Shown here: piece after piece, positions 54,615 to 64,000 of the stretch | How the letters are laid out: each line of letters begins with the position of its first letter | How positions within the stretch are numbered: the stretch's first letter is position 1 | Assembly (NCBI RefSeq): GCF_000764305.2 | Contig: NW_025938130.1 | Coordinates: forward strand, 92,314-156,313 | DNA: 64,000 nucleotides | Source of the DNA: Hyalella azteca | Taxonomy: Eukaryota > Arthropoda > Malacostraca > Amphipoda > Hyalellidae | Reading direction: 5' to 3' | The notes under the pieces: model-generated | Databases searched by the model: none | Told to the model about the DNA's origin: nothing | What the model saw: the letters and a program-made list of their open reading frames with translations, nothing else | Position numbers and translations under genes: made by a program

Positions 54615-57600
54615 TCAGAACTCATTATGGAAGCTGCCAGCGACGTCAACCATCTTGCTGCTGACGAAGAGGCTGGAGTGCGTCAGGAGCTCAGGCAGCG
54701 AGAGGCTGCCGTCAGCGTCGGTGTCAGCAGCAGCGAAGAGGCGGTCCGCCTCCAGGCGGGAGTGGTGGGGGTGGCGAGGGTCGCGGTACAGCTGGGGGGG
54801 GGGGAGGCTAAAGATTTAGGCGGCAACTTATTGGCTATAGCGTTGGTTTATAGGCTTTAAGCGTTAGTTTATTGGATGTAGCGTCAGTTTATTATATATA
54901 AAGTCACGTTATTCACTATAGCGTCAGCTCATTATATATAACATCAGTTTGTTGACTATAGCACCGGTCTGTTGACTATACCGTCAGCATGTTGAACATA
55001 GCGTTAGTTTATTATATACCTAACTTTAGTTTGTCGATCATCGCGCAAGTTGTTGACTAAAGAGTCAGTTTAATCACAGGGATGGAAAAAATTGACGTAC
55101 AATATAAATAAAAATATTCAACAGTTTAAATGTCAATTAAAGTCATAATGTAACTTGAAGGAAGAAATCCACGCTAAGACGATCATGTACGTCGTAAATC
55201 TTATGGCAATAAAGAGATTTAATGTGATATATAAAAAACTCTAAAAAACACAGCATTCATGATAACGGGAGCGATAAGATACCACAAGTTCCCTGCGCTC
55301 GATCTTGCCGTCGGCGTTCTGGTCGACCTCGAGGAAGCGCTCCTGCAGGCACTGCGTCAGTTGCGCGCCCTGGTTGCTCTGGCAATATTCCTCCTTCGTG
55401 AGGGCCCCGTCACCGTTAGTGTCTGCACACACCGATACCATTCATTAATCATGCTGGCAATTATAATATTCATTTCATTTGAACGTATCAAATCATTTTC
55501 ACCCATCAGACATTTGTACCCGATTATTGATAAGTTACTGAATCTTGCATATCATAACCACGCGTTTATACTAGCCTAATTTCTGAAGAACTAACCAAGG
55601 AAATAGAGAAGCTCTTCCACCTTAGCAAGGATGGCACCATGGGAGCTCTCGGGGTGGTGGAAGGCCAGAAACTCGTCCAGAGTGAGCGTGTCGGGGTCAC
55701 TGCGAGCCGCTTCTGACCACGCAGCTTTGTCGCGCATGATGCTCTCTGCTCAGAGCGGGACGAGGATAATGTAGCCTCTGCTTAGACCAGCCGTTACAGT
55801 CTCTGCTCAAAGGCCGTTGCAGTTTCTGCTAAGACCAGCCGTTACAGTCTCTACTCAAACCAGCCGTTACAGTCTCTGCTCAAAGGCCATCGTAGTTTCT
55901 GCTCTAACCGGCAGTCGCATCTACCAATCACCTTTAGGCACTACTAACGTAACTAGGCCTATAAATACGATTAACGATGATGAAAGATGATGTATCTGTA
56001 GAAGAAAATTAACTTAATGTCCTGTTGGTTATTCTTGTTAATTACCTACTTTTTCCTCCCGCTTGAAAGTATATTCAGCTATTTACAGATGTATTTAATA
56101 CTAGGTACATGTAATTAATATGTAACTTTGGAACCTTTTTCTTCCCGCTTGAGGTCATTCAGGCTATTGATAAATTCATTTTATACAAAATGCAAGTAAT
56201 ATGTAGCTTTGAAACCTTTTTCTTCTCGCTTGAGGTCTTTCAGGCTATTGATAGATTCATTTTATACAAAATGCAAGTATTATGTAGCTTTGAAACCTTT
56301 TTCCTCCCGCTTGAGGTCTTTCAGGTTGTCAAGATGAGCAGCAATAAAGTCAGCATCATAGCCGCGCTTGCGCAAGAAATGTGTGAGGTGCTCTTGCCAT
56401 GATACTTCACCTGTAATTGAACAATAAATTTCAACTAATTGCAAGACAAGAAAACAGCTAATAAAATAATCTAAAGATTCTAACCATGATGGAAGATTAT
56501 TTAGTCTAACCATTCTAACCATTGTGTGAATATGAAATCAAACAGGTATTGAAAACATGATACGGTTTAACAAATATTCATCAATACATAGATTAATTAA
56601 TGACTGTAGATATTTAATTGATAAAACTCAATTTTTAATGTGGATTTCGCTGAATAATTATTTGTAGATAATCTTATTTCAAACCATACTTCAAGCTTTA
56701 TTAGCAGTAAACCTATTATTATGAGATATACAAATTTACCAAAAACATGCTTATTGTGCAATCTATTTTTACTTTTAGGAAGAACTACTATCTTTATAAT
56801 GAAAACAATGGCAAAAATTCTAAAATTCTGAATTCTTAATACATGAATCACTTTCCATTGCGAGGGTCTACATCAAGTGCAGTGAATATAAAGAAGTTTT
56901 CTCTGATGGCCTGTGTGAGGTGCAGCGTAACTTGCTGCTGAACACAAGCCTCAGTCTCTGATCGGGATAAGCCAAGGGAGCCATCCGTGTCACATCTGTA
57001 TATGAGAGCTTCATAAGTACTTTTACGGTAGGTATATTTTGTCTTCATAACTCAAAAGAATCTACAAAGAATCTCTATGGAAAGAGAATGCCAAGTAAAG
57101 ATGTAATGAATTTATTGTTAAAAAATTCTTCTTACTATTGAGGCTAATTAATAAATGTTCGTGAAGATACTGAAAATAATCAGCTAATGTTATAATTGTA
57201 TCAAGTAAGTAAATGTATGTGAAAATATTGGCATGATTAGAATTTACGTATTAATGTTGGAACTAGCAAAATTTCAAAAAGTGTAAGAAACAAAAGGCTA
57301 ATAGGTATTATCCATACCTTTTGAATGCTTGGGACAAAATTTCTTTTGGACCCAGGATTTGTTTAGAATTTCTGATTTCTGCCCTTTCTGCAGCAGCTTG
57401 CGCAATTTTAAGCACTTCCTCATGGATTGCGGCGGCAGCTCGAGGAGTCCTCTCCGCTGAATGCATTGCAGACACTGAAGCAGAAACATGCAGAAGTCAA
57501 GTTTTGGAGATGAATATTGTCTGGAAAAGTATTAGTGCATAAAAACTGAACTAGATATAATATCAAGATTTAAATTTATAAAGAATTATTAATGCATATG

Positions 57601-57913
57601 AATCCAAGAAAAAAGAAAGGTTGCACCAAACTTGATGTGAAACAGAAATGTAGTGTGTATGGTTTATAGGCTTATATACCTACATGTAAAAAAAAAGTTT
57701 CCATTTGCATGCTTTTTTCACTACTATTTAGAATGCCCATAACTATCTCAAGTGTTTTATAGATGAATGCAAATGAAGAAAAAGAGCTAACTCACCTTGC
57801 TTGGATCTCAGAGGAACATGTAAGATGAGGCACATCAGAAGACCTGCTACTGCACAGCTCCCCAGAAGAAAGAAGATTTGTTCTGTGCGGATTCTTCTTA
57901 GAGTGCGTCTCAT
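54615..57913 (-). CDS. SDF4/Cab45-like EF-hand protein (CREC family), 7 exons
   Basis: Cab45 is a calcium-binding protein of the Golgi lumen that helps sort secretory cargo; that role is inferred by family. Exons on the minus strand: 57913-57796, 57474-57318, 56995-56852, 56410-56297, 55745-55596, 55422-55283, 54791-54615, about 332 residues (human 362). N-terminus MRRTLRRIRTEQ then a hydrophobic FFLLGSCAVAGLLMCLIL: signal peptide or anchor. EF-hands: CDTDGSLGLSRSE (atypical), DVDPRNGK..VSWQEH, a degenerate DPDTLTLDEF, and three canonical loops DTNGDGALTKEE, DQNADGKIERRE, DTDADGSLSLPE. VSWQEHLTHFL and the ending SSKMVDVAGSFHNEF mirror Cab45. HNEF resembles the C-terminal HEEF/HDEL-type signals of the family. 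Five of six junctions are in phase; exon 3 to exon 4 is one base off with the visible GT-AG sites, so that boundary is wrong, non-canonical or mis-assembled. Reticulocalbin is the alternative but fits less well. Confidence 0.88.
54828..55075 (+). repeat. ~22-bp repeats in the last SDF4-like intron
   Basis: About ten diverged units of GTCAGTTTGTTGACTATAGC between exons 6 and 7. Adjacent to exon 7 the acceptor tract on the minus strand is a pure run of C (54794-54804), an unusual pyrimidine tract. Confidence 0.75.
55746..55915 (-). repeat. Tandem 3' splice-site-like repeats before SDF4-like exon 5
   Basis: Minus strand, reading toward exon 5: units of ~24 bp with TTTGAGTAG|AGACTGTAAC, TCTTAGCAG|AAACTGCAAC, TTTGAGCAG|AGACTGTAAC, TCTAAGCAG|AGGCTAC and finally the authentic TCTGAGCAG|AGAGCATC at 55746/55745. 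Each has the AG plus matching flanks of the real acceptor. Confidence 0.75.
56125..56340 (-). repeat. 81-bp triplication of the SDF4-like exon 4 donor
   Basis: On the minus strand the exon 4 end CCTGAAAGACCTCAAGCGGG then GAGGAAAAAG|GTTTC occurs three times at exactly 81-bp spacing (exon-end equivalents 56297, 56216, 56135). All three keep AAAAAG|GTT. The period is a multiple of three, but a TAA follows the first donor within six codons, so the later donors cannot extend the protein. Confidence 0.9.
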
Positions 57914-58484
57914 ATTTCTGACTATAGGCTGTTAAATATCTTTGAACCATCAAATATTATGAAAAATATTTCTGATATACCCTAGGTATATCAGTATTAG
58001 TCAGGTACAGATTAGCTAAGAAATAAATACCCATTATACTGAACTTCTATAAAAAAGGATGACATTCAATTTAAAATATATGAAGCATGAATCAAAATTG
58101 CCATAAATAGGTATGATAAGAATATTTTTATCTATGCAAAATTGCTAATCAACATTTACTATAATTTATTTTTACTAAATTTATAAATTTTATAATTATC
58201 CATTTGCACCATAAATTCAAAAGAAAACACCTTAACAATATTCACAGTTTAAAATTTATGTTGACAAAATTATTTTAATAAGCTTGACAGCTTCTAGGAC
58301 GCAAAAATAGAAACTCAGATTTTTTTCAAATTTACTTTTTGGAAAATGTATAAGTTCATAAAATTCTAATGTGATAACTTCAACACCAGATAAATTTATT
58401 TTAATAGGATGATAGGAATAGGTCATGTGACATATCAAGTTCTGCATCATTGCATGGAATATATCTACCTTTCAAGCCATGACC
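57914..58484. other. Upstream of the SDF4-like gene; nothing assigned
   Basis: AT-rich. No TATA/initiator pair stands out and no further exon is visible. Confidence 0.4.
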
Positions 58485-58799
58485 AGAGCTTTCCTGACAT
58501 TTTTGGAGCCACATGACTTCTGTTAGATGAATTAGTAGTACCTCTCATCTAAATGATACCTGACCAAAATCCACATAAGATATCAAAAGGACAGTAAGAT
58601 ATTAAACAATCAAAATTTGTCACTATGGAGCTTCAAGATTTATAAGTAGGAAAATTCTAATTCTGGGTTCAACAAAACACATTTTCAAAATATTTGGACG
58701 TAGTCTCTAAATAATAAAATTACCTGTATGAAATATTAAATAAGAGCCCATTCATCAAGCAGGAATCTTGTGGCTCCAAAATAATGACAGGAAAGCTCT
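58485..58799. mobile_element. Fold-back element with ~35-bp inverted arms
   Basis: Arm AGAGCTTTCCTGACATTTTT then GGAGCCACATGACTT (58485-58519) and its near-perfect reverse complement (58764-58799), separated by 244 bp without coding potential. Possibly a MITE; no target duplication recognised. Confidence 0.6.
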
Positions 58800-59271
58800 A
58801 ATTACAGTTTAGAAAGTACCGTAGTTATATTATTGTATATAAATGCCACTCTGGCACTCCTATTATAATCCTATAGCTAAATATTGAATATCAGAAAAAA
58901 ATCATTTTTTTTTTTAAAAGAGGTACTGGTAATTCCCTAAGTCCTTTTACCAATGATGTAACAGACTGTGAACTGGGTGATCAGTTTCAAATATTCTTGA
59001 AACAGAACAGATGGAACATTTTGTGTACAATTAAGAAAAATATAGGGTAAACATCATATCACATAACAGTTAGTAAAAAAAATGAAAACATTTTATAGGT
59101 ACTACTTTAAAATTATTCTGTTATCTGTAATTATAAGGTATTTGCATTGCTCATGTATGTAAATAGACTAATCAAGTTAAATCAACTACCCTCAATGCCA
59201 CATAAGTTGTCACTTTTGGAAAACCTACTAGAATATATTGAATTTTGAAACACCAAGCAGCTAAAAGTTAA
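58800..59271. other. No gene recognised
   Basis: AT-rich; nothing supported. Confidence 0.4.
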
Positions 59272-59636
59272 CATGTTGACTCCGAAGTGGTACATATGCG
59301 TACCACAAAATGTATTTTTCCAGGACGTAGTGGTACATAATTCAGGTTGCCTAAAATTGGCCAAATCCAAGAACAAAAAAGGCCAATAACTCAAATATAT
59401 ACCTACTAGTTTATTTGTAGGTTCTACTTTAAAAATTCCATTTATTTTCTTTTTGCAGTACCATATTTAAATTTAATTAGGAAGTACCCCTATAATAAAG
59501 TTCAGCCAGCCAACGCAATTGAAAAAAGTAAATCACGGAATTTATCCAGAAAAAATGACCGTCTGGCAACTCTGTTTAAAAACAGTATACAAAAAATGAA
59601 ATAATGGTACAAGATGAAGCTATCGTAGTCAACCTG
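59272..59636 (-). mobile_element. MITE with CACGTTGACTACG-type TIRs, copy 2
   Basis: 365-bp inverted copy of the element at 47674. Left terminus CATGTTGACTCCG preceded by TTAA, right terminus CGTAGTCAACCTG followed by CTAA. It keeps the diagnostic interior (GTGGTACATAATTCAGGTTG, AAAAATGACCGTCTGGCAAC). Degenerate TTAA duplication supports a piggyBac-type origin. Confidence 0.8.
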
Positions 59637-60240
59637 CTAAATGTAACACATGTACAGGGTTGACTCATGTTTAGACTGTATAGAAAAAAAGGCACTAAGA
59701 TTTTTTTATTGCTCGATCATATAATAAAATGGAAGTATTTGAGACTTATCGGAAGTGGCTAGGTATATAGTACCTGCTTTAAAGTCACCAGCAATATTGA
59801 CTAGGATAGATTATAGTTACCTGCAAGATAATTATAAAATAAATTTCTATATAATTAAAATCAAGATTACAAGAAAAACAAACCTTATTTTACTGCATTT
59901 CACCTTGGTATGACCCAAGATTGAAGGGAAAATATTTTCAGGGCAATAAAGTATCGCAGAAACGCAGCTCATACAGCAGAATGAAAAAATTTGTTTCACT
60001 CAACGAATTTTTGTCATGTTGATTTGAAATCTCAAAACTAATTACAAATTAATTGTTGGAAATGCATCTTACCATCTTTAAGCAATATTAATAAAAGTTA
60101 TAGTACGTAGCTATTTTCCTATAATCCCATGATAACAAAATGTTTGTATTGGGTCGATTTGATAAATATTTGGTTTTCACCAGCAACGTGGTGACTTTAG
60201 TGGCATTGACAGTGAAGAAAGGTAAAATGTACCATCAAAC
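59637..60240. other. No gene recognised
   Basis: Nothing supported. Confidence 0.4.
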
Positions 60241-61760
60241 GGGGTAAAAAGGGACGGTTTTGAGCGTTTTTTGTTAATAACTTCTTACCATGAAACATTT
60301 CATAAACATGTTTGGGCTCATTTTAAAGCTCTTTGCAAGGGCTATTGTATGGCATCTCCAAAAAAATTCCATATGCTATTTGTAAGGTGCTAGATGCAAT
60401 ATAAAAGGCTCCTGAATTAATCTGGAAATGGGGTAAAAAGGGACACTTGAAATAAAATTCAATTTTAAACATTTGAAGCATGCATGCCATGCAGAGTGTT
60501 CTCGTCTTTTACTAACAGTACTCTGAAGTCCTCCTCTTCCTTTGTAGATGATGTAAATGTAGAATAAATGAAATTTTCTGTGATTTTTACTTGGTTTTTC
60601 TTCATTGATATAATATTACCTTATCCATACATACATTGCTGTATTATTAATGTGATATTACTGTATCCATGGACTGATGGACATGCCATTGAGCATTGAC
60701 AACAACCTTGTCCACTGCAAGCTTCATATCAGCAGCCATGCAGCATTTCTTCTGTATCTGTAAGCTTGCAGGATGGTTTGTAATTTTGCACAATTTCAAT
60801 CAAGTCAAGTGACTTTGCTATAACAAAAAAGATTGTAAAAAACATACCTGAAACAGGAAAGAATAGTATTTCAGTGACAAGACAACCACCATATTTTTTG
60901 GAGAAATAAAGCATAGTTTAAGTTAATCCAGGGCGCAGAGGGTGGATGCAGCATCGCCAATATATGGGTTTTTAAGCCCTAAGCGTCGCCGGGTAATTTT
61001 AAGATGCGTCACCAGGTAAATTTAATGAAAAGCCATTTACGCTGAGTAATGAAAAACTATTTACAAGCCACAAACTTATTTACAAGGTTGCATGCACGTG
61101 TTATCCCAAATAACTAATTTTACCCTAAAAACAGTCCAATTGTACAGCAGGTGTCAACTGAACATGTGATAATGCAGTCTGACCCCTCTAATGTGACCAC
61201 AACTATGTAATTGTAAGCTTGATGTTTACATTTTTTTGTCGGGAACTCATCGCAACTGATTTTCGGACAAGCTTCACTGCATCCTGATCCATCCAACATA
61301 TCGGAAACCTTACTTTTTTTTTAAATAGTTGGCTGAAGACTGACAAATATATTAAATGCAAGAATTTCAATCTAAATGTGTCGGCAAGATCTTCAGAAGG
61401 CGTAAATTTTGCTACTGAAGCGTAGCCAAAGATCTTGCAATATTCATCCACTCTCTGCACAGTGGAGGTTAATTACTTTTCATTCTTTGTTGCCCCTTGC
61501 TCAATTCTATCTGTGACATTCTATGCACAATTTTGTGATGACTGATACAACGGATACTGTAGTGATACAGTAATTTTTTATTGAGTGAAATTATTTTCAT
61601 TGAGCAAGGTAAATGTAATCAAAATTCTTTGTTGTTAATTGATTTTTTCATTAACTGGAGCCTTTGCTAACCAAGGTTCTACTGTAAATGCAATTTTAGA
61701 GGTGTCCCTTGACCCTTAATCCTTATTACCCCAGGGGGGGGTGTCCCTTATTAGGTACCC
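60241..61760. repeat. Possible DNA-transposon remnant with GGGGTAAAAAGGGAC motifs
   Basis: GGGGTAAAAAGGGAC occurs at 60241 and again at 60430 in the same orientation, and a loose inverted form (GGTGTCCCTT, ATTACCCC, GTGTCCCTTATTAG) lies at 61701-61752. Two minus-strand frames between them (60914-60729 and 61460-61203) may be decayed coding sequence, but I cannot assign a transposase family. Confidence 0.35.
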
Positions 61761-63727
61761 TGTCTTGGGGAGATGGCCACCATTTTTTTTGGAATGAGAT
61801 AGCTAGATACCGTATGCAAATTCTGTCAATCAAGTTTTTAAGCCAACACTAGTGTGCAACTTTTATGCGAGTAAAATTTTTCAATACGACAAATATTTTT
61901 TCTGCTACAGACCTTAGCAGAGGTAGGGTAAACGCGGTATATTCCGACACATTAAGGACGCATCGAGAAATGAAAAACTATAAAAAATAACCGTATGCGT
62001 TACTCGAGTTCTGTTTGCTTTATGTGACTCGCAAAACACCGTACTACGCGCCAGCAACAATGAAACGTCACAAAATGTTGCCATATTTATTTAAAAGCCT
62101 TTAGAATGCAAACCTACCAAATCCCTATATTCCAACACTGTGTGTGGCAATATTCGGCATGTGGTGAGGTGTATTCAGTCCGCGCTTCAAATTCTACTGA
62201 TACGTAATGCCATCATCCACGTGTTCGAATTCGGTTCGCTGTGTGAGCTGTATTGGAATACAACACGGCTTTGAATTAGAACACTAATGAATATTTAACA
62301 CTACTTAATTACGCTTTTAATTAACAACTATTAAGCTTTTAATTAAGCAAATTTTAATTTTTGTACATAGCTTGGAACAATCTGTGTGTGTCCAATTCAA
62401 GTTGTGACGGAATTTGTTTTCATGTGTCTAAATCCATTTCTCAACTTAATCATCTATTAATTTATTTACCACTTGAAATCAGCAAATACAAGTATACTTA
62501 AAGGGTTCCTAATATATTCACAGACGTATTTAAAAGTCTCAAACCATAATATTCTTCCTATACAAACAGTTATTCACTATTTGGTAGAGCAAGGTCAACT
62601 GTCATATTTGACACATTTTTCGATGATCTCACTGGGTAGCGTGCATTGTCTCTCTTTGGATCTCAATATTTATTTGCTACCTAGATGCCATGGTCAGGAA
62701 GATCTGCCAGGTGCACGGGAATTTATTTTGTCATTTTAACAACCTGCGCGGTGCGCCGTAGTATGCTGGTAAAAAAATGCGCTGTGCGCCGTACTTTAGA
62801 AAGCTAAAATAGTTTAAATATGGACGCGCGGCAACACAAATTACGCAATCGCACTGACCGTACACACAAACGTGTAGGTATCTGCATTGTGTTGTGATTG
62901 GATACGAGTTAACTAGATTGCTAACGTGTCAACTCAGGTTCTATAAAGGCCCGTTTACACTAGTGGCAACGACATGCGCTTTGAGTCGTTTGCTGCAGTG
63001 CCTCACCGCGCACAACCGTTCACACTACTTTTGTACACGGTAGTTCGAGACCGCACGCTTTGAACACTAGTTGCCTCCTAGACGTCAATGAGGATGGATG
63101 TCACCGAATTTGAGCTGTGGGCCATTGTTGTCGGGTGTGCTGCGGTCTGTCATTCTTTGCACTATGCCAGTTGTAAACGAGAACTTAGCATAGGCATCAT
63201 AATTAGAGAAGTAGCACATTCAAAAAGATACAGTCTGAAAAATATAGTCTATTCTTAAATAAAAAGCTCCAATATTCGTACCGATATTACATCATCCTTT
63301 GAAATCGCTAAATGGTAATGCATAAATTGTCAGAAGTTGCTAAAATCACATAAACTAAACACGTCATGTAAAAATAACTTACATCATTTGTATTTCGATT
63401 TTTGTACTCCTTTGACCGAACACTACATAGGCATTCATGTTCTCTATAAAGTATAAAGATCAATTAGGCTCTCTACTAGAGAGCGACTCCAAACGAGAGT
63501 GGTGTTAGTCGACATTTGGAGTGCCGGACCAGCGTACACTATCAACCTTACTAGACCACAGACATCTATCTACTAACTAAGAATTTAAAAGAAAAGAATA
63601 GTCCACAAAATTCATATCTTTATAGAAAATGTTTCAAAGACCAGCTCCATAGTCGGTTCGTAGAATCTAAAATCATAAATTAATACATTGAAACCATAGA
63701 ACTAATTGAATTTCTTTAATTAATATA
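61761..63727. other. No gene recognised; possible transposon end at 62946
   Basis: GGCCCGTTTACACTAG near 62947 followed by a related GTTCACACTAC at 63019 resembles termini of some cut-and-paste elements. After it, a frame MDVTEFELWAIVVGCAAVCH (63094 on) runs about 50 codons. I see no matching opposite end, so this is only a suggestion. Confidence 0.3.
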
Positions 63728-63888
63728 CAAGGACTACTACACACAGGACATGCATAGCCTATGTCCAGCCTCTGCTAGCAGAGGCGATCGCCTACACTAT
63801 GAAAATGCTGTTGTTTTAGTGGCATCAACAAATGATATGCCCATAATTGTTTCATACAATAGTATTACAATGTGTGTAGTAGTCCTTG
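63728..63888. mobile_element. 161-bp MITE with perfect 18-bp TIRs
   Basis: CAAGGACTACTACACACA at 63728-63745 and its exact reverse complement at 63871-63888. The interior is non-coding and contains a further perfect palindrome, GCCTCTGCTAGCAGAGGC, near 63768-63785. No clear target-site duplication. The small size and perfect termini suggest a young element. Confidence 0.75.
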
Positions 63889-64000
63889 GTCAGAACCATA
63901 GACTTTTTGCCAGTTTTGAAGTTCAAAATTTTGTACTAAGCAAAGTAGGTACCATTTTCCTGCCTTCATACACTGATAAAAAAAATATTTAAATGGAGTG
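63889..64000. other. Window end; nothing assigned
   Basis: No feature seen. Confidence 0.4.

Overview
The window is intron-rich, AT-rich animal DNA. It is crowded with tandem repeats and degraded transposable elements (copia, CR1/Jockey-like LINEs, a Penelope-like element, SINE and MITE families). An invertebrate, most likely an arthropod and perhaps a crustacean, fits best; I infer this from the element mix, a TATA/TCAGT core promoter and the gene architecture, not from a marker gene. Splicing is GT-AG and there are no operons.

Two host genes can be assembled with confidence. (1) Plus strand, 37446-52518: an 11-exon SLC22-type organic ion transporter of 612 residues. All ten junctions are canonical and in phase. 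Its 8.3-kb intron 2 holds two LINE 3' ends, a 47-N assembly gap, a nearly full-length dead copia element and a dead LINE reverse transcriptase. (2) Minus strand, 57913-54615: a seven-exon EF-hand protein of the CREC family, best matched to SDF4/Cab45, with an N-terminal hydrophobic segment and a C-terminal HNEF. The two genes converge tail to tail about 2.1 kb apart.

Weaker gene evidence comes from three places. The first is a minus-strand first coding exon encoding a signal peptide (9272-9170), with a TATA/Inr promoter at 9770-9736 and an NF-kB-like site further upstream. The others are a possible plus-strand terminal exon at 17419-17591 behind a tandemly triplicated mini-intron, and small unrecognised ORFs at 12481-12290 and 32377-32589.

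Layout: 1-9000 is repeats and unassigned DNA; 9000-10200 is the secreted-protein 5' end; 10200-19400 is repeats, including a 14-bp array at 16.5 kb; 19451-20164 is the Penelope-like remnant with inverted arms carrying a hammerhead-like motif; 23583-24728 is a 13-bp satellite; 26481-26865 is a 35-bp array; 33932-34051 is a SINE whose tail matches the LINE 3' ends; 37446-52518 is SLC22; 54615-57913 is the SDF4-like gene; 59272-63888 holds MITEs.

The most striking pattern is that tandem duplications repeatedly cover splice sites. Donors (SLC22 exons 2 and 10, SDF4-like exon 4, the signal-peptide exon) and acceptors (SLC22 exon 5, SDF4-like exon 5, the 17.2-kb mini-intron) each sit inside or beside small tandem arrays that carry extra copies of the same splice site.
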